From: Lysobacter daejeonensis GH1-9
Lineage (GTDB): Bacteria > Pseudomonadota > Gammaproteobacteria > Xanthomonadales > Xanthomonadaceae
Length of the DNA: 64,000 bases
NCBI RefSeq assembly: GCF_000768355.1
Contig: NZ_AVPU01000002.1
Span: 1 to 64,000, forward strand
Direction: 5' to 3'
Part shown: positions 16,584-24,706 of the stretch, one piece after another
Layout of the letters: every line of letters begins with the position of its first letter
Numbering within the stretch: position 1 is the first letter of the stretch
Translations under genes and position numbers: made by a program
The notes under the pieces: generated by a model
Seen by the model: the letters and a program-made list of their open reading frames with translations, nothing else
Told to the model about the DNA's origin: nothing
Database searches by the model: none

Positions 16584-19500
16584 ATGACCGACAAGAATCG
16601 TGTTCGTATGTCCAAGCTCACCCTTGGGCTCCTGGCGGCGCTTGCTGCCGCTCCGGCGTTTGCGCAGCAGACTTCGGCTGGCGTGGGCGGCGTTGTGACG
16701 AGTGCGGACGGCCGCCCGGTCGCGGGCGCGGAAGTCACCATTACTCACGTCGAATCGGGTACCGTCAGTCGCGCCACCACCGACGCCAGCGGACGCTACA
16801 ACGCTCGCGGCCTGCGCGTGGGTGGCCCGTACACGATCACCATCACCAAGGCTGGCGAAGGCGCATCCAGCGAGGACAATGTCTTCCTGACCCTGAGCAC
16901 CGTGGCTCAGGTCAACAGCCAGCTGGACGACTCCGTGGCTACCGTTGACGCCGTCCAGGCCGTGTATGCCGGCGGCTCCGAGGTGTTCAGCGCCAGCAAG
17001 ATGGGTGCAGGTACCAGCGTAACGCGGGAAACCATCGAGGCCCTGCCGTCCATCAACGGCAACATTCAGGATTACATGCGCCTTGATCCGCGCGTGGCGT
17101 TCACCGACCGTGCCAGCGGCAGCATCAGCGCCGGTGGCCAGAACCCGCGCTACAACGCCATCCGCATCGACGGCGTTTCCGCCAGCGACACCTTCGGTCT
17201 GGAAGGCAACAACATGCCAACCCGCCGCCAGCCGGTGGCGATGGATGCGATCGAGGCGCTCAACATCGACCTGGCGTCGTACGACGTGACCATCACCGGT
17301 GCCACAGGCGCGGTGGTGGATGCCGTGACCAAGTCCGGCACCAATGAATTCCACGGTTCGGTCTACGGTTACTACCGTGATGGCGACTGGTTCGGCGACG
17401 ACCCCACTGGCCAGAAGTTCAATGGTTTCGAGGACGAGCAGACCTACGGCATGACCTTCGGTGGTCCGCTGGTCAAGGACAAGCTGTTCTTCTTCGTCAA
17501 CTACGAGAAGTTCAAGCAGTCCGCGCCGGGCGCCGACATCGCGGGCAGCGCGCTTGGCAAGGCCAATGCCGTCATCGACATGGATGACATCGCGCGCGCC
17601 CAGCAGATCGCGCAGTCGTATGGCTTCGACGCGGGTGGCCTGGACTCGTCTGGCGACACCGATCTGGAAGAGTACGCCGCCAAGATCGACTGGAACATCA
17701 ACGACGCCCACCGCTTCAGCCTGCGCTACTCCAACCTGGAGCAGAGCAAGCTGCGCGTCAATGGCATCAACTCCAGCTCGATCTCGTTGAGCTCGTACTG
17801 GTACCAGCACGCCAAGAGCGTTGAGAGCTATGTCGGCCAGCTGTTCAGCGACTGGACCGACACGTTCTCGACCGAGTTCAAGGTCTCCTACCGCGACTAC
17901 TCCGCCGTTCGCGAGACGCCCACCAGCGCCCCCAGCGTCCGCATCTTCTTCGGTGGCACCGAAGCCGCGCCGTCGGGCGATTCCCTGTACCTCGGCACCG
18001 AGGTCAACTCGCACCAGAACGCGCTTTACACCGAAACCTGGAACGCCTTCGCCGCCGGCACGCTCACGTTGGGCGACCATGACGTGAAGTTCGGCTTCGA
18101 CTACAGCGACAACGACGTCTACAACATCTACGGACCGCAGCTGTTTGGCGTGTACGAGTTCTGGGGCCTGGACAACTTCGCCTTGGGCAAGTGGAACACG
18201 TACAACCTGCGCACCCCGCAGCCGGGTCTCGGCTTCGACTCGGTCGCCGGCGCCTTCCAATACGACTCGTTGGGCCTCTTCCTGCAGGACACCTGGTACG
18301 TCAGCAGCAACCTGACGTTGAACTACGGCATCCGTGCGGACAAGCCGGGCCTGAACACCGAGCCGACCTACAATGCCGCCGCCGAGGCTGCGTTTGGTTA
18401 CGACAACTCCAAGGTCCTCAACGAAGACTGGCTGGTCCAGCCGCGCTTCGGTTTCAACTACACCTTCAACAGCGCGCGTCCGACGCAGCTGCGTGGCGGC
18501 TTCGGCCTGTTCCGCGGCGAGTCGCCGCAGGTGTGGCTGAGCAACGCATACAACACCACGGGCTTCAACTACATCCAGTACAGCCAGAACACGGCTTCGG
18601 CTGAGGACTGGCAGGACCTGCCGTTCAGCGGCGACGGTTACAACCAGCCGGTGCCATCCAACCCGCGCGCGGCGCTGATGAATGTGAACTTCGTCGCGCC
18701 GGACTTCGAGCAGCCCTCGGTCTGGAAGGCCAACCTGGCGTTCGAGCACGAGTTGCCGTGGTACGGCATCGTGGGCTCGGCGGAACTGCTGGTGAGCAAG
18801 GTCAAGACCGCGCTGTTCTACCGCAACCTGAACCTCGGCGCGTCCACGCTGGAAGGCCAGGACGGCCGTGACCTCTTCTGGAATCCGACCAACGTCGGTC
18901 GCTCGTGGAGCTCTTCGAACAACCGCTTCAACCGTAATCGCGCGTTTGACGCCGTGTACCTGCTGGACACGACCGACGAAGGGCGCAGCCAGCAGCTGAC
19001 CGTCTCGCTGAACAAGCCGTTTTCGGACCAGAGCGACTGGTCGTGGTTCCTGGGCTACACCTACACCGACGCCGAGGATGTCAGCGGGCTGACCAGCTCG
19101 ACCGCCGGCTCGGGTTGGAACTACAACTACCTGTTCGATGCCAACGAGGAGGTCGCTTCGACCTCGCGGTACGAAATCCGCGATCGCATCAGCGGCCAGT
19201 TGAACTGGAAGCATGCGTTCTTCGGTGACTACGAGACCCGTGTAGGCCTGGTGTATGAAGGCCGCAGTGGGCGGCCTTACAGCTGGGTGTACTTCAACGA
19301 CGCCAACGGTGACGGCCGCTCGGCCAATGACCTGCTCTACGTGCCGAGCGGCCCGGGGGACGTGTTGTTTGGCAGCCTGTCCAGCGCGGGGGTGTTCACC
19401 GCCAACCCACAGATGGAGCAGGCGTTCTTTGAGTGGCTGAACGAGAACCCGGAGCTGAAGCGCTACCAGGGCGGCGTTGCGCCGGCCAATGCGGGACGCG

Positions 19501-19811
19501 GCGAATGGGTCAACACCTTCGACGTGCGCTTCACGCAGGAGCTGCCTGGCTTCTTCAAGGGCCACAAGTCCGAGATCTGGCTGGACATCCAGAACGTGGG
19601 CAACCTGATCAACAAGGATTGGGGCCACATCATGGATTACGGTTTCTTCGCCAACCAGCGCGTCCTGTCGGCCAATGGCATCTACAACGGCAAGTACGTG
19701 TATGACTTCCGCAGTCCGGATGCCCCGACGGCGGCCAACGGTGATGCCGACGGATTCAACACGGGCGTGTCCCAGTGGTCGCTGCAGGTGGGCTTCCGCT
19801 ACAAGTTCTGA
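16584..19811 (+). CDS. TonB-dependent receptor, Oar-like
   Basis: Outer-membrane protein of 1075 aa from ATG 16584. A signal peptide (KLTLGLLAALAAAPAFAQQ) is followed by a carboxypeptidase-regulatory-like Ig-fold domain (about 30-100, with DGRPVAGAEVTI and TDASGRYNARGLRVGGPY). Then come a plug domain (NPRYNAIRIDGVSASDTFGL) and a long beta-barrel ending in LQVGFRYKF with a C-terminal Phe. This is the Oar type found in many copies in Xanthomonadaceae. No TonB box can be named with certainty. An alternative start is ATG 16608. The gene is monocistronic, ended by a strong terminator. Substrate unknown; larger peptides or carbohydrates are handled by related receptors. Confidence 0.92.
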   Translation: MTDKNRVRMSKLTLGLLAALAAAPAFAQQTSAGVGGVVTSADGRPVAGAEVTITHVESGTVSRATTDASGRYNARGLRVGGPYTITITKAGEGASSEDNVFLTLSTVAQVNSQLDDSVATVDAVQAVYAGGSEVFSASKMGAGTSVTRETIEALPSINGNIQDYMRLDPRVAFTDRASGSISAGGQNPRYNAIRIDGVSASDTFGLEGNNMPTRRQPVAMDAIEALNIDLASYDVTITGATGAVVDAVTKSGTNEFHGSVYGYYRDGDWFGDDPTGQKFNGFEDEQTYGMTFGGPLVKDKLFFFVNYEKFKQSAPGADIAGSALGKANAVIDMDDIARAQQIAQSYGFDAGGLDSSGDTDLEEYAAKIDWNINDAHRFSLRYSNLEQSKLRVNGINSSSISLSSYWYQHAKSVESYVGQLFSDWTDTFSTEFKVSYRDYSAVRETPTSAPSVRIFFGGTEAAPSGDSLYLGTEVNSHQNALYTETWNAFAAGTLTLGDHDVKFGFDYSDNDVYNIYGPQLFGVYEFWGLDNFALGKWNTYNLRTPQPGLGFDSVAGAFQYDSLGLFLQDTWYVSSNLTLNYGIRADKPGLNTEPTYNAAAEAAFGYDNSKVLNEDWLVQPRFGFNYTFNSARPTQLRGGFGLFRGESPQVWLSNAYNTTGFNYIQYSQNTASAEDWQDLPFSGDGYNQPVPSNPRAALMNVNFVAPDFEQPSVWKANLAFEHELPWYGIVGSAELLVSKVKTALFYRNLNLGASTLEGQDGRDLFWNPTNVGRSWSSSNNRFNRNRAFDAVYLLDTTDEGRSQQLTVSLNKPFSDQSDWSWFLGYTYTDAEDVSGLTSSTAGSGWNYNYLFDANEEVASTSRYEIRDRISGQLNWKHAFFGDYETRVGLVYEGRSGRPYSWVYFNDANGDGRSANDLLYVPSGPGDVLFGSLSSAGVFTANPQMEQAFFEWLNENPELKRYQGGVAPANAGRGEWVNTFDVRFTQELPGFFKGHKSEIWLDIQNVGNLINKDWGHIMDYGFFANQRVLSANGIYNGKYVYDFRSPDAPTAANGDADGFNTGVSQWSLQVGFRYKF

Positions 19812-19836
19812 TCGATCCGTCAGTAGCGTGTGTCAG

Positions 19837-19868
19837 AAACGGCCGGGGAAACCCGGCCGTTTTATTTT
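19837..19868 (+). terminator. Rho-independent terminator of the receptor gene
   Basis: A 10-bp stem (19838-19847 with 19852-19861), GAAA tetraloop and TTTATTTT tail, 26 bases after the stop codon. The hairpin is the same sequence as the sodB terminator. Confidence 0.92.
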
Positions 19869-19896
19869 GGGAGCCCCAGTGAGATACAGTCAGCGC

Positions 19897-21297
19897 ATGA
19901 GCAACGATAGCCAGAATGTCCCCATGTACCGTTCCACCGTGCTGCCTACCGAGAGCACGCGCATCTACCCACGCGGTGGGCTCGATGTCCTTTCGCGCGA
20001 AGAGGTCGCCAAGTTCCGCGACGCTTCCACTGGCATGCATGACCTCTTGCGCCGTTGCGCGCTGGCCGTCCTGACCACAGGCAGCACCTCGGATGATCCG
20101 CGTGCGGCCCAGGAGCTCTACCCCGAGTTCGACATCGAGGTGCACCAGCAGGATAGGGGGCTGCGCATCGACCTGCATAACGCGCCGGCGACTGCCTTCG
20201 TCGATGGTGAGTTGATACGAGGCGTCGCGGAGCTGCTGTTCGCGGTAGTTCGTGACCTGGCCTATACCGCGATTGAGCTGGTCCCTGAGGGTGGACGTGA
20301 CCTGGGGTCCAGCGTGGGCCTGACTGATGCGGTCTTTGACCTGCTACGCAATGCGCGCACCCTGTTTCCGACCGATCCCAACTTGGTTGTGTGCTGGGGC
20401 GGCCACTCCATCTCGCGAGAAGAGTATGTGTACACCAAGCAGGTCGGCTATGAACTGGGCCTGCGAGGACTGGACATCTGCACCGGCTGCGGCCCCGGCG
20501 CGATGAAGGGGCCGATGAAGGGCGCCACCATCGCCCACGCCAAGCAGCGCAAGCACCGCCCGCGTTACATCGGGATCACCGAGCCGGGCATCATCGCGGC
20601 GGAGTCGCCCAATCCGATCGTCAACCACCTGGTGATCATGCCGGATATCGAGAAGCGCCTTGAGGCCTTCGTCCGCATTGGTCACGGCATCCTCGTGTTC
20701 CCCGGCGGCGTGGGGACGGCGGAGGAGATCCTGTACCTGCTGGGCATCCTGCTGCGGGAGGAGAACGCCCATGTCCCGTTCCCGCTGATCCTCACCGGCC
20801 CGACCGCGTCGGCGCCGTACTTCGAGCAGATCGACAGGTTCCTGCGGCTCACCCTCGGCGAAGCCGCTACCTCGCGCTACGAAATCATCATTGCCGATCC
20901 GGCCGCGGTCGCGAAGCGGATGATGGCGGGAATTCGCAAGGTGCGCGACCATCGGATCGCACAGAAGGATTCGTTCTTCTTCAACTGGTCGCTGGACATC
21001 CCGCTGGCCTTCCAGCAGCCATTCGTCCCCAGTCATGAAGCGATGGCTGGCCTGGACCTGCATCACGGGCGCAAGCCGCACGAGCTCGCGGCAGACCTGC
21101 GGCGAGCGTTCTCAGGCATCGTGGCCGGCAATGTGAAGGAGGACGGCATGCGCCGCATCGAAGCGCACGGGCCGTTCGAGATCCATGGCGACAGCGGAAT
21201 GATGCAGTCGCTGGACGCGCTGCTCCGGGCGTTCGTGGAGCAGCGCAGGATGAAGATTGCGGGGGATTACCGGCCGTGTTACCGGGTGGTGGCGTAA
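19897..21297 (+). CDS. ppnN: Nucleotide 5'-monophosphate nucleosidase PpnN
   Basis: 466-aa LOG-family enzyme that cleaves purine and pyrimidine nucleoside monophosphates to base and ribose 5-phosphate; the E. coli form binds (p)ppGpp. The start region GGLDVLSREEV and the long N- and C-terminal domains match the YgdH/PpnN architecture. The LOG core has CTGCGPGAMKGPMKGA and FPGGVGTAEEI, the signature motifs. An internal ATG at 19924 is an alternative start. It is convergent with the pilin gene at 21302, with a 4-base gap. Confidence 0.94.
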   Translation: MSNDSQNVPMYRSTVLPTESTRIYPRGGLDVLSREEVAKFRDASTGMHDLLRRCALAVLTTGSTSDDPRAAQELYPEFDIEVHQQDRGLRIDLHNAPATAFVDGELIRGVAELLFAVVRDLAYTAIELVPEGGRDLGSSVGLTDAVFDLLRNARTLFPTDPNLVVCWGGHSISREEYVYTKQVGYELGLRGLDICTGCGPGAMKGPMKGATIAHAKQRKHRPRYIGITEPGIIAAESPNPIVNHLVIMPDIEKRLEAFVRIGHGILVFPGGVGTAEEILYLLGILLREENAHVPFPLILTGPTASAPYFEQIDRFLRLTLGEAATSRYEIIIADPAAVAKRMMAGIRKVRDHRIAQKDSFFFNWSLDIPLAFQQPFVPSHEAMAGLDLHHGRKPHELAADLRRAFSGIVAGNVKEDGMRRIEAHGPFEIHGDSGMMQSLDALLRAFVEQRRMKIAGDYRPCYRVVA

Positions 21298-21301
21298 GCC
21301 G

Positions 21302-21682
21302 TCACCAGCAGGTGGTGGGCGTCTTGGAAATGGCGCCCGCTGCGTTAACGAGGCTCAGCTTCCCGCATTTGTCGTTCGCCTGATCCCCTTGGGGGGTTGC
21401 CTCCAGGGTATACCCGGTCGCGCTGGTGCCGGATAGCGCGAACGTATAGTGGCCATTGTCCAGTCCCGCAGGTAGCGAGTAAGTCGCAAAGGACGCGTGG
21501 TCCACGCGGTAACGTTCCATCGCGAGCTGCTGGTTCTGGAGGGTCGTGAGTGCCTCGGTGCGGCGGCTCTTTCGCATCTGGTCGCCAAAAAGTGGGACGG
21601 CGATCGCAGCCAGGATGCCGACAATGGCCACTACCACCATCAACTCGATAAGCGTGAAGCCCCTGATCTTCATGTGGTGCAT
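21302..21682 (-). CDS. Type IV pilin, PilE-like
   Basis: 126-aa prepilin with the class III leader MHHMKIRGFTLIELMVVVAI: cleavage after Gly, Phe+1, Glu+5, then the hydrophobic N-terminal helix. The globular part is short and has a C-terminal disulfide pair (CGKLSLVNAAG, then TTCW at the end), as in minor pilin PilE of the fimT-pilE cluster. The start at 21682 has AGGG 7 bases upstream; ATG 21673 is an alternative. It is divergent from the fimT-pilW-pilX-pilV-like operon and probably supplies a minor component of the same pilus. Confidence 0.88.
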   Translation of the reverse strand: MHHMKIRGFTLIELMVVVAIVGILAAIAVPLFGDQMRKSRRTEALTTLQNQQLAMERYRVDHASFATYSLPAGLDNGHYTFALSGTSATGYTLEATPQGDQANDKCGKLSLVNAAGAISKTPTTCW

Positions 21683-21870
21683 TGGCGAGCCCTGCGTATT
21701 GGTACTGATTTGAGATGGTAGACGCTGGAGGCCCTGAGCATAAGTGGGGTGCTGGTCGTTCGTCCCGCTACAGGCGCCGCCCGTCCGGACTTCGTTGCCG
21801 GCCCTAGACGGGGGCGCTAGATTCTGCTGGCGGGGCTGTGCCTACCGATGCAGGTGCAATGGAGTGGCAG

Positions 21871-22419
21871 ATGCGATTTCGTTCTAATGGTTTCACGTTG
21901 GTCGAGTTGATGGTGACGATCGCGGTACTGGCGATCCTCTTGGCCATTGCTGCGCCCTCTTTCAGCGACACCGCCGAGCGGCGCGCCTTGCAGGGCGCGG
22001 CCGACAGCGTGGTGGCCGTCATCGGAGCCGCGAAATCGGAGGCCGCCAAGCGCAACGCGCTCGTCAAGGTGGACTTCAAGGCAGTGGGGACGGGTTTCTG
22101 TGTCGGGGCGGGCGTCGTTGCGACACCATCGGCCGCAGGGTGCGACTGTTCGAGCACCACGTGCCCATTGGGTTCATTCCCGTCCAATGGAAATGAATTG
22201 AGAAACGTAAAGCTTACCGAGGCTGCCAAGTTCGGTTCGGCGACGTCGTTCGTGATCGATCCGCGCACTGGGATGCTGTCCGATGAAAGCACTGCGGGTA
22301 GCGTCAAGCTGGAGGTGCCTCGGGGGTATGGACTGGAAATCAAGGTGAATGCCATGGGGCGAGCCAGGCAGTGCGCCCCTAGCGGAAGGAAGGCGTTGCC
22401 TGGCATGGAGGCATGCTGA
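21871..22419 (+). CDS. Minor pilin, FimT/GspH type
   Basis: 182-aa prepilin, leader RFRSNGFTLVELMVTIAVLA with the expected Gly/Phe/Glu pattern, then a GspH-like domain with a Cys-rich loop (GCDCSSTTCPLG). Start 21871 follows GGAG six bases upstream. It is the first gene of a four-gene operon; pilW starts 2 bases after its stop. Such minor pilins prime pilus assembly at the inner membrane and in some species bind DNA. Codon use is visibly less GC-biased than in ppnN or uvrB. Confidence 0.85.
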   Translation: MRFRSNGFTLVELMVTIAVLAILLAIAAPSFSDTAERRALQGAADSVVAVIGAAKSEAAKRNALVKVDFKAVGTGFCVGAGVVATPSAAGCDCSSTTCPLGSFPSNGNELRNVKLTEAAKFGSATSFVIDPRTGMLSDESTAGSVKLEVPRGYGLEIKVNAMGRARQCAPSGRKALPGMEAC

Positions 22420-22421
22420 CC

Positions 22422-23198
22422 ATGCGCAACTTCAACCAGAAAGGGGTTCGTGGTTTTTCGCTGATCGAGATGATGGTGGCGATCGTGGCCGGCATGATCG
22501 TCATCGGTTCCGTGCTCGCCTTTACCGTTTCCATGCTTCGTTCCTACAACGAGAACATCCGCTCCACGCGCCTGACCCAGGACTTGCGGACGACGATCGG
22601 CCTTGCGGTTCGGGAGGCAAGGCGCGCGGGTTACGACCGTTCGTCGGTGCAGCGAGTGATGACGGACAACATTCCCGTGCCTAATCTTGGGGCTTTGGCC
22701 GTTTCTTCGACGGGCAACTGTTTCACCTATCAATACGACCGCGGAAACGCTGTCGCATCCCGCCAGAACCGTGCGATCCGCTGGAACTCAACGGCGGGGA
22801 CGCTGCAGATGAAGACAGCGGATAGCGCGGTGACGTGTACCGACGCGAGTGGATGGGAGGACGTCTCCGACCCAGCGGTCGTCAACATTACTGGATTCAA
22901 GGTTGTGGAACGCAAGAGTCCCTTCTGCGTTGATATCAACAAGACCAAGGATCCGGTGACCGGGGCCGATGTGTACCTGCGCGCCGAGGGGCTTGTGCGG
23001 AACCTTTCGTTCTGCGTGCGCGGCGCCCTGCGTAGCGACGCGACGATCATTCGATCGATTGCCGATTCTGGGCGCACCCGTGCCGAGGTCGTGAATTTCC
23101 TCAAGAACCAGGCAGCTGCGTGCCCGACCACGCATGCTGCGCCTGACGCCATGAAAACATCCGCGGAACTGATTGCCGACTGTGGGGTGAGCCCATGA
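22422..23198 (+). CDS. Minor pilin, PilW-like
   Basis: 258-aa prepilin with RGFSLIEMMVAIVAGMIVIG after a short basic leader, and the PilW pattern (TRLTQDLRTTIGLAVREARRAGYDRSS). The C-terminal domain holds several cysteines (SPFCVDINKTKD, NLSFCVRG, AACPTTHAA, ADCGVSP). ATG 22422 has GGAGG ten bases upstream, better than the overlapping ATG at 22413. The 3' end overlaps pilX by 4 bases. Confidence 0.85.
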   Translation: MRNFNQKGVRGFSLIEMMVAIVAGMIVIGSVLAFTVSMLRSYNENIRSTRLTQDLRTTIGLAVREARRAGYDRSSVQRVMTDNIPVPNLGALAVSSTGNCFTYQYDRGNAVASRQNRAIRWNSTAGTLQMKTADSAVTCTDASGWEDVSDPAVVNITGFKVVERKSPFCVDINKTKDPVTGADVYLRAEGLVRNLSFCVRGALRSDATIIRSIADSGRTRAEVVNFLKNQAAACPTTHAAPDAMKTSAELIADCGVSP

Positions 23199-24706
23199 AT
23201 TCGATCCAGCTGACCCCGCGTCGCCGCCAGCGTGGCGTATCCACGCTGCTGATCGCGATGCTTTTGCTGGCGATCCTGACGATCATCGCCATCTTCTCGG
23301 CCAATGTAGGCCTGTTCGAGCAGCGTACCTCGGGTAACGAGTACCGCTACAAGCTAGCGTTCCAGACCGCCGAGACCGGTATCAATCAATCGATCGAATA
23401 CCTGCGTGGCAATTCCCGTCAAATGCTTTCCACTGCGACTGGAGGGTGGCTGCCGCCTGCCACTACTGCACGCTGGCAGAGTTGTGCGGATGCGCTTCCC
23501 GCGGGAATGGCATTGGACCCCTGCCTGGCTGAGTCGGACAGTATCCGTCGCGGCAACATGTTTCGCTATGTCGGTAGCACCAACGGCATACTTCCGGTTA
23601 CGGGCATGATGAGCGGGGCGGCGGCGATCACGACGTCGGGTGGTGGTGCGAATTTCGCGACGAACTACCAGACCTACGCCACCCTCTGCCGTCTGGACAT
23701 GACGATCCCTGAAAAGCCGGTATGTTCGTCGGCGCCCACCAACGAGGGCACTTTCTACGTGACCATCGTGTCGCGTGGGCGATTGACGGACGAAAGCGCC
23801 GAGGCCACCGTCAAGCAGTCTTTTGGTACGTTCCGCCTGCTGGGTGCAGTGCCTGCCGCGCCCTTGATCGCAGCCGGTACGGCGACCGGATTGGGCAACG
23901 CTCAGATCGTGCCTAACCCTGATGCAGCGGGTTTCAGCCTCCCGGTTTCGATCTGGTCATCCGGTAATGCCAAGATCGACCAGGCGAGCTTCGCCTCGTG
24001 CCAGCTGGGAGAGTGGCTGGCGAACTATGGCACACCAGCGCCCACGTCCGCCGATATCCTGGACGGGGTATGCAAGTCGTGCACCTGCAATGGCTTGTGC
24101 CCAGGCTATGGCCTGCTAAGCGGCAATGCAAAATCGTGTGCGGTCGCCAAGGACAAGATCGAGGGTGAGGACATCCTCGACAGGGATTCCAACTACAGCG
24201 ACGCCAGCCCGAAGGTGCGCGACAGCACCAATTTTCCGACAGATCTGTTCGAGTATGTTTTTGACGTCCCGTCCAGCCAGGCCGATGACTACCTCGCCAA
24301 GTACGCCAAGCCCTTGGCGGATTGTGCTTCGTTGAATGCCGCGAGTGAGGGTCTGTACTGGTACAAGGGAACCGACTGCAAGCTCGGCACCGATATCGGC
24401 ACGCTGCAGTATCCCGTCGTGTTGGTGAGCGATGGGGTTGTTACCGTCCCGGCCAACAGCACTTACTTCGGCATCCTTTTCGTGCGGAGCAAAGCGGGCA
24501 CGGGCGAGCTGCTGAAAGCGAGTGGTGGTGGCCAGATCTATGGGTCGGTCATTCTGGAGGGCGAAGCAAGCATCGCCGGCAATCCCACCATCGTGTACAA
24601 CAAGGCGGTGTTGCAGAACATCTCCAACTCTCCAGCCTTTATCCGCTACGGGCCAATCCCGGGCTCCTGGTCGGATCGCTACCAAGACGCGAGCGCAACG
24701 CCATGA
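23195..24706 (+). CDS. PilX-like minor pilin with long C-terminal domain
   Basis: 503-aa protein. The N-terminus (RRRQRGVSTLLIAMLLLAIL) is the PilX pattern, in which the Glu+5 of ordinary pilins is missing, followed by AFQTAETGINQSIEYLRGN. It is much longer than the ~170-200 aa of Pseudomonas PilX. It has a Cys-dense loop (CKSCTCNGLCPG, Cys293-302) and ends in a beta-rich domain (NSTYFGILFVRSK, GGGQIYGSVILEGEASIAG) that recurs in long PilX-like proteins. ATGA overlaps link it to both neighbours. Confidence 0.8.
   Translation: MNSIQLTPRRRQRGVSTLLIAMLLLAILTIIAIFSANVGLFEQRTSGNEYRYKLAFQTAETGINQSIEYLRGNSRQMLSTATGGWLPPATTARWQSCADALPAGMALDPCLAESDSIRRGNMFRYVGSTNGILPVTGMMSGAAAITTSGGGANFATNYQTYATLCRLDMTIPEKPVCSSAPTNEGTFYVTIVSRGRLTDESAEATVKQSFGTFRLLGAVPAAPLIAAGTATGLGNAQIVPNPDAAGFSLPVSIWSSGNAKIDQASFASCQLGEWLANYGTPAPTSADILDGVCKSCTCNGLCPGYGLLSGNAKSCAVAKDKIEGEDILDRDSNYSDASPKVRDSTNFPTDLFEYVFDVPSSQADDYLAKYAKPLADCASLNAASEGLYWYKGTDCKLGTDIGTLQYPVVLVSDGVVTVPANSTYFGILFVRSKAGTGELLKASGGGQIYGSVILEGEASIAGNPTIVYNKAVLQNISNSPAFIRYGPIPGSWSDRYQDASATP

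Noticed and set aside
16509-19628. 1039-codon open frame on the minus strand inside the receptor gene
   Set aside because: Composition effect of a high-GC gene; the plus-strand frame has signal peptide, domain order and terminal Phe of a TonB-dependent receptor.
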